Source of the DNA: Mortierella sp. BCC40632
Lineage: Eukaryota > Mortierellomycota > Mortierellomycetes > Mortierellales > Mortierellaceae
NCBI GenBank assembly: GCA_011634665.1
Contig: WAEK01000008.1
Location: 2,225,501-2,289,500 of the forward strand
Direction of reading: 5' to 3'
Length of the DNA stretch: 64,000 nt
In this document: piece by piece, positions 1 to 11,477 of the stretch
Position numbering within the stretch: the stretch's first letter is position 1
How the letters are laid out: each line of letters starts with the position of its first letter
The notes under the pieces: generated by a model
Told to the model about the DNA's origin: nothing
Seen by the model: only the letters and a program-made list of their open reading frames with translations
Database searches by the model: none
Program-made: the position numbers and the translations under genes

Positions 1-191
1 CTTTCGGATTGTTTGTATGGGAGGACAATAGAGCGATTGGCTGGTGTTACGACAAAGGGAAGGGGCAGTAGCAAAAAAAGGGAGGAGACATCGTGTGCTT
101 CTGAGTATAACTTGCTGCCTCATCCAATCTTCATCTCTCTTTCCTTTCTCATCTCATTTTCCCGCACTCATTCTCTTCTTAATTCTTGCTC
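1..191 (+). promoter_or_regulatory. Upstream region and leader of array unit 1
   Basis: This stretch ends in a C/T-rich leader (about 115-185) with TTTCTCATC-type repeats just before the ATG at 192, as in every unit of the array. A degenerate form of the shared promoter motif (GTGTTACGACAAAG near 46 and CATCGTGTG near 88) lies upstream. The region is cut by the window edge. The promoter assignment is inferred from repetition across units. Confidence 0.5.
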
Positions 192-3100
192 ATGCCATAC
201 TACCAGCAGTTCCACTGCTCCAGCAAAACTGTCCCAAGGAGTTCGCTTACGCTCGAGACGGTTTTTGATAGTACCAGCAATCAGGATATCATTCTCTGGG
301 AAAGTATCGAGCGTGTCTTTCCTGGTGTCCAATTCATTCTCAAGGATGGCCGGGTGGTCGAGTTTGAACGAGGCCCTGACTTTAGGACGTACCGTAACTC
401 ACTAGTCTTAGCGCGCGCAGCTGACCTAGAAAAGCTAATACGAAAGAGGTGATCACCTAACGCTTACATTCCTCTCCGTTGCCTCCGACCTCCCTATTCC
501 CTTTCATTTTGGGTCACGGATGACTTCTATTCTAGCCTCGAGCCACGGAGGATACGAGCTTTCCCAGACAATACGTTCGAGGTCGTTCTCATGGAACCCA
601 TCAGGGCCCCGCAAAGTCTACCGCAACACGAGCCACCTCAGTCACCACCCCAGACCCCGATCCAATCACAGCGGCCTCTCTCCACCACCAGTAGAGCCAA
701 CAGTCAGACCAAGGATTCAACTACTCTCCAGAGAGATCAACACAGCCACCCTTCTGCTACGCCATTGCATTCACCTGTCGAGCCTGAAATGATCACAAAG
801 CAACTTCTTGGCCTCAACCTTCGAGACTCGACGGTCTCAAGTCCTGTCGCAGCCTCTCCTTCATTCGCCCTGGCTGCCGCAACCCTGAATACCTTTGACT
901 ATGGTAGAGATGCAGAAAACTTTGACAATAGTCCTTGTCCACCAAACGACGAGGCAAGTACGAATTTCGAGATCCAACCCAGTACACCTCGTCAACCAAG
1001 TCCAATTTCTGTGGAGAGAAAAAAGCCAGTCCCTCAGGGTCTTCCCCCAGAAGGACGAGTGGTCCAAACACGGTCACCTCAGGGACGGATTCTTGGACAA
1101 CGGCCACCCCATGAGCAGCCTTCAGAGCAATGGTCACCACAAGTGCAACCTTATGAACCATGGTCGCCACAAGAGCAGCCTTCTGAGCAATATCCTCTCC
1201 CATCAAAAGGTGACGACGGTGCTTCGAGTTCAAGTCCTGGAGGATTCCAGTCTAGGCCTTCCAGCACAAGGACCGAAGGAGAGTCGACCGCTTCAGGAAA
1301 CCAGATCTTGACCTGGATCACAACCTTTAATGCGCTGAAGAATGATTTTTTCAATGCCCAATATCCTCGTTTGTTTGTTATCCTGCCAGCATATCGTATC
1401 GACTATCGATTCAACCCTTTCTTCCACCCCTTCCGAATCCACTATCTCTGTGAGCATGGCCAATATACAGACAGGAGCGGCCCTACACTCTCGCCGTTTG
1501 AGGTTCATGTTGCCAGCTCTCGGGGCTATGACGTGGATAATCCAAATCAATTCCTTGAGAGCTGTGGGGCCTATATCCTACGAGTGCTCCAGGTAGTCAA
1601 GCATGGAACTATTTTCTCTTACGTTACTGGTCCCTATGGTCCTACGAGGCCATTAAGCCATGAGGAAGAGGCGGTTTCAGGACCCCGTTTTTCTCGATCA
1701 GAGATAATCCAGTTCATCGACGATGCCACGACAGTGCTTCAGGAACGAACCCGGATCATGACGACAGTATCAGAAAATCCCTCCTTATCTAGAGGACACC
1801 ATGGAGCTCAAGTCCAAATGCAGTCTGAAACCGAGTTCAAGCGTCTTGGAACTCATATTGTCGAGAATGTCATCTGGTGTGCCAACCAAACCGTTGGAAA
1901 TCTCTTTCGAGTGGTGAAGGATGGCGTAAATGTCAAATGGTTATGTCGCTTTCATCATGATCTGGAATTCCCGATGGCTTATGATTTGGAGCTCTTCATG
2001 TATATAAAGGCGACGGAATCACCCGTTGTCAACTGGAAGGGTGAATTGACTCTTTCAATACATTCACTTCAATTTGCTAGACGCTTGTACCGTGAGCTTG
2101 AGACCAGTAAAGGAATGGTGAGCGAGCTCAAACTAACCTTGGACTGGAAAGTAACGACCGATGATTTGGATGCACTTGAGTATGCAGTGGTCTCTTCCGA
2201 CATTGTCACCCTTGACTTGGCGATTCTTGAGTTCAGTGGCGAAAATATCTATGGGAATGCGGATGCGATTGTCCGCATGATGGCCAATAGCAAGCTTCAG
2301 AGGCTGACCTTGTCAGGATGGCCCAAATGGCTACCTTTCGAAAGCTTCATTCCTGAGAGGCCAACGACATCGACGCTTCGGGTTCTTTATTTAAAGGATT
2401 ATCGGTTCCTAGACGACAGTGCGCTGAAACTACTCTTTCGAGTCTACCCTTGCCTGAACAGAGTCAAGATGAACCAGACTTTATTCCCAGGCCAACCTTC
2501 TATGCTCGAAGTCACACCAACAGTCTCTGTTTCGAAACCATATCCTGTTTACAGACTAACAGTCCAAGGAGAGCTTCATTCTCTGACCGGAGCTTACTTC
2601 ACAGAGCTTCCTCTCGTCGACTGGTCACAGATCACGGAGCTCACCATGCCTGCAATGAACTCTGTCAGATGGTTCATCCCCAACATCCTCTCGGTCAATC
2701 CTCATCTTCGGTCAATTACAATCGACTATTTGAAGCAGCCTTATTTGTTAGATATTATTGGCGTTTGTCATACAGCCCAGGAGCAGAGGCATCTACTCCA
2801 ATACTTTGCTATTCGCAGTTCCCAGTACTTTGATATAATCGTTACAAAACTCAACTTCGGGATAATCGAAAAAGTGTCAGTCATCAGAGCTCCCGGAGTC
2901 CATGTCAACCGTACAAGTGTTCTTGATGAAAGCATAGACATCCAAGTCTCTACGAGTGATTCATGGCCATGGTGTGATCCTCTAGGAAATATGATTGTCA
3001 ATTACTGGGACGATTTTCGAGAAGGGACTATGGCCAGTCTAATACGTCGACTTCCTCAGCCGATCTTGGTCTCAATCGACTGTAATTTTATGCAAAATCC

Positions 3101-3644
3101 AGAGATTATCTATGCAGCCAAACGTATCATCACCCTTTTTTCCAGTGCACCGATGCAACTCAAATTATCAGGAGACTATTACTATTCTTGGCTGCCAGAA
3201 TTACATGGATTCACGACTCATGTCCAACCTCTTCCGAATCTGAGACGATTGACACTTGTAGGGTTTCATGCAGTGATGCTCCAACCTGAAGAGTTTGTGG
3301 TGGAATGGCTTTTGGCCACTGTTGTCAATCTGAATCAGATGAGTATGTTTGAACGACTAGAGCTGAACAATGTCCAGTTATCACCTCTTGTCTGGCACAG
3401 GCTATTGACTTCGATTCACTATCAGCCAAAACGGATGTTGACTCTGAGTGGGACCAACATTACGGATCTTCAACTGGCGTTGTTGGAGGATATGATTCCT
3501 ATGGACATTGGGTTTACACTCTCTATCACTTCTAATGGGCTATCGTTCTCGGAGACTCAGGTCCAGAGTCTTAAGAGTGCCTTTGTTGGTCGAGAGTCCA
3601 AGCTCCAACTAACGTTAATGATGAAGGCCCTTCACACCTACTAA
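192..3644 (+). CDS. Array unit 1: three-module LRR-like protein, two exons
   Basis: Exons are 192-388 and 536-3644, giving 1101 aa, the longest member. The donor GAC/GTACCG and acceptor TTCTAG/C join in phase 2 and run into LEPRRIRAF. Exon 1 plus about 20 residues forms an N-terminal module (MPYYQQFHCSS..., DIILWESIERVFPG). Residues 88 to about 320 are a long Q/P/S-rich linker with imperfect W-containing repeats such as EQPSEQWSPQ (about 1100-1200). A middle module follows (PRLFVILPAYRI, HYLCEHGQ, VLQVVKHGT), then an LRR-like region with regularly spaced LxL strands. DSWPWCDP is present. No signal peptide or membrane segment is visible. With unit 2 it is among the most divergent members. The middle and N-terminal modules resemble modules known from Mortierella-type fungal proteins; function is unknown, and protein recognition is only a guess. 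Confidence 0.85.
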
Positions 3645-4192
3645 AATAATAATAATAATTAAATGTGATACACAGCAACAACTCTTTTAGGCCCTCTCCA
3701 AGGGTCTGTAGTGTTTTTCTTGGAGGCGCTTGGAGGAGACTGAAATTAATCTTGTGTATGCCGTCTTGCATAGATTGGTCATACCCTGCAATTGACAGAG
3801 AATACACTGTCATCTTTTAAGGTGACAATGCTCGTCAGCAGCAGGACACTTTTTGCGCCAGTCTCCACCAGAACCAAATCTCAGAGGAGTAGGGTAGGGA
3901 GGGGGGCGGCAAGTCCCATGTGTTGGTTTTTTCTTTTTGTACCAGGGTTCCTGATGGTCTTGTTGTTGATGGTCGATCACCTGTTACAGTAGTTGTAGAA
4001 GGGGCACAGCAGTTTGATTGGACATAAAGTGTTTGGTCCGTGTTACGGTGAAATTGAGGAGAAAAGTGAGCAAAGTGAAAAGAAGGCCTCATCGCCTTTG
4101 AAAGTGTGAGAATGGCGACCCAGCCATCTTCATCTTCATCATCATACATTTTCATCTCTTTGTTCATCATCCTCTTCTTTTGATCCTTGCTC
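3645..4192. promoter_or_regulatory. Spacer between units 1 and 2
   Basis: An (AAT)n-like stretch follows the stop codon (about 3645-3660). The rest is AT-balanced spacer with no supported gene. A weak promoter motif (GTGTTACGGTGAAATTG near 4040) and a C/T-rich leader with TTCATC repeats (4120-4190) precede the unit 2 ATG. Confidence 0.45.
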
Positions 4193-7100
4193 ATGACTGT
4201 TGGTCAGCAGTTTCGCTGCTCCAGCAGCTCCGTCCCAAGGAGTATCGTGGCGCTCGAGACGGTCTATGATGGCGCCAACAATCGGGATATCGTCCTCTGG
4301 GATAGTATCGAGCGCGTCTTTCCTGGCGTCCAATATATTCTAATGGATGGCCGTGTGGTGGAGTTTGAACGAGGCCCTGACTTTAGGACGTACCGTAACT
4401 CATTGGTTCTTTTTCGCGGACCTGACTACCAACCTGACCTCCCTGACAGAGCAAAATAAGCTTCGCCTAACTGACTTTTTTTTTTTTTTTTTTTAAAAAA
4501 AAATTACCAGTCTCGAGCCAAGGAGGATACGAGCCATCCCTGACAGTGTGTTCGAGGTCGTCCTTATGGAACCCACCATGAGCCAGAGGAATACACCTCG
4601 GAAGAATTCACCCCAGACGGGCACACCCCAGCAAGAGTCGCTCCAGCAAGAGCCACCCCAACAGAATATGCCAGCACAGGATCCACCTCAGTCATCGTTC
4701 CGGACCTCCACCCAGTCTCATCAGTCTTTCTCTGCCACCACTGATAGAACCAATGGTCAGAATAGGGAATCTGATATGATCACGGATCAGCTCCATAGCC
4801 TCAATATACAAACCATTGCTTCATCTCGCCAGGATGCTACAATGAACTTCGAGGTCCCACCTAGTTCTTCTAGTCAGCCAAGTCAGACTGCTTCATGGAC
4901 GGGAAGGTCAAGAAAGCGGGAGCCTCCCCCCGAAGGGCGGCTGATTCAAAGACGGTCACCACAAGGGCAACCTTCTGACCAGCATGAGCTCCAACCCCAA
5001 GAAGATGAAGTTGATTCGAACCCGAGGCGCAGAGGGCCTCAGCTAAGGCCCTCCAACAATGGAAGCGAGATACAACAGACTACCCAGGGTCCGGCTGATC
5101 AGCTCTCGACCTGGATTATAGCCTATAATGCAATGAAGAACAACTTTGTCCAAGCCCAATATCCTCGACTGTTTATTCTTCTACCGACATTACCTATCAG
5201 TCATCGATTCGACCCTCTCATCTACCCCTTTCGAATTCACTATCTCTGCGAGCATGGTCAATACGCGAACGGGAGCGAGTCTACGCATTCGCCTTTTGAA
5301 GTTCATCTGACTTCCTCTCCCGGATACGATGTAGAGGATCCAGCAACGTTCTTTAAGACCTGTGGGGCCTATGTCCTACAGGTCCTTCAGATCATCAGGC
5401 ATGTCACCTATTTTACCCATTCTACTAGCTCGAACGGCCAATCGAATGCCTATGCAAACCACGGACGGCAGGCGATCATACAGTATATAGACGACATCAT
5501 AGCATTCCTTCAAGGACGAGGTCAGTTCTCGACAGCAAGCCCAGCTCACCCTTCCAACGGCTCTCCCATGTCCGACCGAGATCGAGGCTCCCAGTCACAA
5601 ACACAAGCATGTATACCAGCCGAAAGTGATCTCCAGGGTCAAGGAGTGTTTATTGTTGAGAATATTCTCTCAGGCACTAAGCAGACCATTGGAGACCTTT
5701 CCCGTATCGTAAAGGATGGCACGTATGCCAAGTGGGTCTGCAAGGTTCACTATGAAGGAGAGTTTGCAAAGTCATCAAGGGAAAAGCTCTTTAGGTGTCT
5801 CATGGCAATTGGCACTGATTTGAGCGCTCTCAGCTGGCGAGGTCAATTGAGTCTCACATTGAGGTCGCCTGTGCTTGTAAGACAGCTCTATCTCGCGATC
5901 GAGGCCACCAAAGGAATGGTGAGCGAACTCCAACTGACCATGGACTGGTCAGTCACGGCCAAGGATCTAGACGCACTCCAACAGGCAGTGATCGCTTCGG
6001 ACATGGTTGGCCTTGCCTTAAAAATCTCCAGATTCCATGAAGGTATTATTGGGAAGGCGGATGCAATCGCACGCATGATGACCAATGGCAAACTTCAGAT
6101 TCTCATCTTTTCTGGATGGGATCATTGGCTGGAGCTGGCAAACTGCCTTCCAGAGAGACCAGTCGCTTCGACGCTCCAAGTACTTCGACTACAAAACTGC
6201 GGGTTCCTGGATGGGAATCAACTGGGACCGCTCTTTCAAGCCTACTCCAGCCTGAGTATAGTCAGGATGAGCGGATACACGACTAAGGGTCATCCAATTA
6301 CTCTGGAGGTTTTCCCAACAGATCCTGCATCCAAGCAATGCTCTACTTGCAGACTGGTAGTCCATGTGGAGCCCATTTTGATGTCTGACTTTGCAGAGTT
6401 CACAGTCTTTTACTGGTCAAAAATCACAGAGCTCGCTATACCCGCTGCAAGCTCTGTCGCGCTAAGCATCCCAGGCATTCTTTGGGCCAACCCTCAACTT
6501 CAAAAAGTTTTAGTCGATTATACAGATCGACCTTCTTTGTCGGATTTCGTGGGTGTCTCTCATGTAGTCCAGCACTTGAAGCATTCTCTTCGATATTTTG
6601 TTATCAAGAGTGCACTCTTCCGTGATCTTCTCCTAGCCAGATTTAACTCTGGGATAATCGAGGCAATTGTTCCGATCAAAAACAATGGAGAACATTTGAA
6701 CCGCCCAAGTCTTCTTCAGGAAAAAATCGATATCGAGGTCTCTACGAATGATTCTTGGCCATGGTGTGACAGTGGAGGGCATTTAGCGGTCAGTCATTGG
6801 GATGCTCTTCGAGGTAAAACTCTAGCTAGTTTGATGAGTCAACTACCCAGAACAGTCTCTGTCTCTATTGGATGTAGTTCGATGGAAAGTCCTGATATCA
6901 TTCAAACCGCCAAACACGTCATAACACTTTGTGCCAACGCACCAATGCGATTGGAGTTATTGGGGGATCATTTCCAATCATGGTTACAAGAACTGGGTGG
7001 GTTCACGACCCAGGCTCAACCGATACTGAGACTTACACAGTTGGCGCTTCTGGGATTTGGGACGTCAACTATGCAACCTCATGATATTTTGGCAATGTGG

Positions 7101-7418
7101 CTCACAAAAACTGTGTTCCACCTCCGTTACATGAGTACGTTTGAACGTCTCGAGTTGAAATTTGTCCAGTTGTCCAGTTCTGCTTGGTCCAGGGTTTTGG
7201 CAGCAATGAAATATCAAGCCAATCAAACATTAGTCCTGTCGTATAGCAACATTACGGATGAGCAACTCTTGCTGTTGGAGCAGTGGATCCCCAAGGATGC
7301 TGGATTTACACTCCTGATCACTGCGTTTCGTTCTTCGCTTTCGGAAGCTCGTCTCCAGAGTCTCAAGAATGCCTTTGAGGGTCATAAGACCAAGGTCGAG
7401 TTAACATTAACAGGCTAG
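4193..7418 (+). CDS. Array unit 2: three-module LRR-like protein, two exons
   Basis: Exons are 4193-4389 (197 nt) and 4511-7418, giving 1034 aa. The acceptor is TACCAG/T instead of the usual TAG. The 121-bp intron contains a T19A9 homopolymer pair. The N-terminal module reads DIVLWDSIERVFPGVQYILMDG and joins to LEPRRIRA. The linker is Q/P-rich (QQESLQQEPPQQN). The middle module has PRLFILLPTLPI, HYLCEHGQYANG and EVHLTSSPGYDVEDP. The LRR-like body carries NDSWPWCDSGG. It is the closest relative of unit 1 by shared residues such as ERPVASTL versus ERPTTSTL. The reading frame is intact and function is unknown. Confidence 0.85.
4476..4503. repeat. T19A9 homopolymer pair in the unit 2 intron
   Basis: Nineteen T followed by nine A lie just before the acceptor at 4510. 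This is the only intron in the array with such a tract. It could serve as a polypyrimidine tract, and its length is probably polymorphic. Confidence 0.9.
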
Positions 7419-7768
7419 TATAAAAAAAATGGAGTAAAGTATAAAGTAAGAATACTCAGGCGGTTGGATCCTGATATCCTGAACCAATGTCTGTTTGTGT
7501 GCAAACCAGAGGCCCACAACCATATAGATGACAAGAGAGAGAGAGGGCATTTCCTCGAGACCCACAGACCACAGCCTATTGGGCGGAGAGAGTTGTGCCA
7601 TGGTCCCAGTCTCTGTAGTGGTGTTTTGACAAGTGACTGTATGCGTCCAAAAATTTGGTGGCACAACGTTAGGTTTGGAATGTGACTCCTCCATCTCCCG
7701 GTGCGTTTCTCCTTCTTCCATTCACTCTTTCTCTTTCGCCGATTTGAATTCTTTTGGAACACTTACTC
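7419..7768. promoter_or_regulatory. Spacer between units 2 and 3
   Basis: No gene is supported here. A short purine stretch (AGAGAGAGAGGG near 7535) and a C/T-rich leader (about 7690-7765, TTCTCCTTCTTCC) precede the unit 3 ATG. The promoter motif is poorly conserved in this spacer. Confidence 0.4.
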
Positions 7769-10739
7769 ATGCCTGTCGATCAGCAGTTTCACTGCTCAAG
7801 CAAGGCTGTCCCACGAAATTCAGCGACACTCGAGACGACCTTTGACCATACTAAAGGCCAGGATATCATCTTCTGGGATAGTATCGAGTGTGTCTTTCCT
7901 GGTGCCCAATACCTCCTCAAGCATGGCCGCGTGGTCGAGTTTGATCGAGGCCCAGATTTTAAAATGTACGGTGTCTCTGTCAACTGGATAGAGCAAGAAA
8001 AAAAGTTTGACCCCTAGCTGACCCTTTTCCCTCTCCATGGGTCATGGATGCCTTTTTAATAGATTAGAGCCGCGAAGGGTACGGGCCTTTCCCGAGAGCG
8101 TGTTCGAAGTCGTCCTCATGGAACCCGTCGTAACCCAGCAAGGTCAACCACAACAGGAACAGCTTCAGTCGCAACCCCAGAGCCCTCTCCAACCACAAAA
8201 GCCACTCTCTGCCCCCAGTTCACTTTGTCAACAAACCCAAACGGAGGCTCTGATAGAAAAACCACTTTTGCAGGAGAGCACTCAGTCTAAAGGGCAATTG
8301 GTTCACACTCAGCCGTCAGCAGAGGAACGACCAGCACCCTGGGTAGTTGAAGAGTCTTCGATATGGAATACGACTTTTGATGCATTCATAAGCGACTTTC
8401 TCAATGCTCAATGCCCTCGTCTTTTTATTCTCCTGCCAACATATCCTCTCAACTGTGGACTCAACCCTTTTGTCGATTCATTCCGAATCCACTATCTCTG
8501 CGAACATGGTCAATCCACAGAAGCAGATGGATCAACGCACTTACCATTTGAGGTCCATCTTACCTCCTCTCCTGGCTATGAAGTTGACAATCCAATTCAG
8601 TTCCTTAAAGTCTGTGGCCCTTATGTCCTACGAGTTCTTCAGATTGTCAGGCGTAGGACCATCTTCTCAGATACTACCAGTGACAATACTCTTACAGGAT
8701 CTATTACGAGCCATTGGCAACAGGCGACATCAACTCTGCAATATTCTCCAAAAGAGTTGACCAAGTTCTTAGACGATACTATATTGACTCTCCAGGAGCG
8801 TAGCCAGTCCTTGACATCAGAGCCATCCCAGGGTCCAGATACTCCATTCTCACTCGAAGGAGATAATGAAGTCCAAACTCAAGATCAAGCTCGGTTGCAA
8901 GCTCAAAATGAAATCAGGCGTCAATGGACCAATTTTATCGACTACTTCACCTTGAGCTTCAAAAAAAGCGCAGGAGGGCTTTTGCGAGTTGTCATGAACG
9001 GCAAGAGTGTCAAGTGGGTGTGTCAGTCTCATTATGACTTGAAGTTTACGGAGTCCTCCAGGACACAGCTCTCCAAGATCCTCGATGAGATAGGGATCAA
9101 ATCGAATAAAATCGACTGGCGAGGTCAGTTGGCGCTCAAGTTGGAGTTACCCTCCCACATTCTTCAGCTGTATCGCGTGATCGAGTCCACCAAAGGAATG
9201 GCGAGTAAACTCCATTTGACCATGGACTGGGCTGTGGCGGCTGAGGATCTGGATACAATCCAGAACGCAGTGGCTGCTTCCGATATTGTTTCCCTTGGCT
9301 TGAAAGTCTCCAAGTTCCAAGATGGTATTGCTGCGATGGCGGATGCAGTTGGCCGCATTATGAATAGTGGCAAGCTTCAAGTTCTCAAGTTCACAGGATG
9401 GGATCATTGGCAGTCGTTGGCAAATAACTTACCTCGGAACTCGACTACATCGACACTTCGGGTTCTCACTCTCAAGAACTGCGGGATCCAGGATGGCGAC
9501 TGCCTGGAATCACTCTTCCGAGCCTACCCTAACTTGATTCGGATCAACATCGTTAGTAACTCTGATTCAGCTACTTTTGAGATCACACCCACAACATCTC
9601 ATTCCAGGGCAAACCCTACCTTCAGTTTGGTAGTCGATAGAAGTCCTGGTCTGATGTCGAAAAGCAATTATTTGAAGTTTGATAATTTATACTGGTCACA
9701 GATCACGGAACTCACCATGCCTGCTACCAATTCTGTTGGGTCGAACCTGAAGGACATTTTATCGGCCAACCCTCAATTACTGTTGATTGCGGTTGACTAC
9801 TCGGACCAGCCTTGTTTATTGGATATCATTGGTGTCTCTCATGTAGTCCAGGATATGAGCCATCACCTCCAATACTTTGCCATTAAGGGTGCTCTTTACC
9901 ATGATATGCTCGTCACCAAACTCAACAAAGGGGCTATCGAAAAGATAGCTGCAATCAAACGCTCAGGAGTTCATACCAACCGAAAGAGCATTCTTCAGGA
10001 AGAACTAAAAATCCGTGTCTCTTCGAAAGAGACGTGGCCATGGTGTGAGAGTGACAATGCATGGAGTGGGGAATGGTATTCAAGTGTCAGTCATTGGGAC
10101 AACAGTCGAGAAAAGGTCCTCTCCAATCTGACGAGTCTACTTCCTCCTTCGATTTCAGTCTCGATCAAATGTGAAAATACAAAAAATACGAGCGTTATCA
10201 ACACCACCAAACATATCGCTGTAATATGTGCCAATGTGCTGCAGGATTTTCAACTATCAGAAGTGCAAGATGGCTCTTGGCTACCGGACTGGCAAGGATT
10301 CATGACTCGGGCCCAACCTACTCCTAATCTAAAACGACTCTCTCTTAGAAACGTGTTTAATACTCGGTACGATGGTACTCACGCCCTACAACCTGAGGAT
10401 CCATTGGCGAAATGGCTTGCAGCGGCCGTTGCTTATTTGAATCAACTGGATGGATTTGAGTATCTGGAGTTTAGCGATATCAGGTTGGATCAATCTACTT
10501 GGAGCAGGATTTTGAGATCGATTCGATACCAAGCAGGACGAACGATGAAATTGTCTAATACCAATATTGATGACACTCAACTCAAGTTGTTGGAGGCCAC
10601 TGTTCCGAGAGACATTGACTTTACCCTCTCGATCGAAAGGGCTTCCTCCAACTTATCGAAGATACATATCGAAAGCCTCAAAAATGCCTTTGTTGGCCAT
10701 AAGACCAAGGTCCAAATACAATTGAGTGGGTATTGGTAA
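7769..10739 (+). CDS. Array unit 3: three-module LRR-like protein, two exons
   Basis: Exons are 7769-7965 (197 nt) and 8063-10739, giving 957 aa. The 97-bp intron is the shortest in the array. The N-terminal module is MPVDQQFHCSSKAV with IECVFPGAQYLLKHG. The linker is short and Q/P-rich. The middle module has CEHGQSTEADGS and EVHLTSSPGYEVDNP, and the body has KETWPWCESDNAW. It belongs with units 4, 5 and 6 as the most similar block of the array. Its 3' spacer matches the spacer after unit 4, so the duplicated segment included flanking DNA. Confidence 0.87.
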
Positions 10740-11477
10740 TGGGAGACTCTTTCTTTAGTACCTGTTTTGTAAGCTTGAACTCCCTGTGTGCAATGACAAC
10801 AAAGAAGAACCATTTTGGATCTGCCTGTGTGCCAGTGATGGAGAGGATTAGAGGTATTCCTATGCAAATAAATGGCCTATCCTTGACACTAAGAAGTTAC
10901 TATTTGTTGGAAAGAGTGAGGAGCTGTTCGCTCCAGGTATTCACTGTAGTTGTCTTTTGAGGGTTCTACTCATTCATGGCTCTTGGAGAAGAGTGAAAGC
11001 AGACTATGGTTCTTGTCTTCTAGCTCGAGCTGTCCGTATTCTGTGCAAATGACACGAGGGATCATTGATAGCATTTCTAGTGGAGGTACTCGTTGGAGAC
11101 TAGGAATCATCAATCTCGGTCTCTAAACTAAGGCAGGTTCATGGAGTCGCAGACGTAGACTGTGAAGTTTTCCTGGGGAATATGTTGTTATTCCCTACAA
11201 GGGCCTCTGAGTTCTCCTGTTCGAAAGGGGAAGACCACTGGACTGTTGTAATGTGCTAGGCAGACAAGAGGGTGGTGTGACCAAAAATCAAAGATCGATG
11301 GTAATGATGGAAGCCTCGCGTGTGAATATCTGTGGACCATCCTCCAGTTCGTACTCTCCAGCCTTTCTCATTTCTTTTTCATCCCTTTCTCACTTCTCTC
11401 TCATTCCTTTCTCATTCCTCTTTCATTCCTTTCTCATTCCTTTCTCATTCCTTTCTCAGTCATCTCAATCCTTGCAC
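10740..11477. promoter_or_regulatory. Spacer between units 3 and 4, empty-site counterpart of the DIRS insertion
   Basis: No gene is supported. The early part holds the 3' element TGCCTGTGTGCCAGTGATGG (about 10822-10842). The stretch 10900-11270 is homologous to 14560-14880 plus 19086-19140, which flank the DIRS element. Promoter motifs GTGTGACC (11275) and TCGCGTGTGAAT (11316) precede a leader of repeated TTTCTCATTCC units (11380-11462). Confidence 0.6.

Noticed and set aside
186..3644. Small ORF and large ORF of each unit as two independent genes
   Set aside because: Constant exon length, a common phase-2 junction and conserved LEPRRIRAF sequence upstream of the first ATG of most large ORFs show they are exons of one gene.
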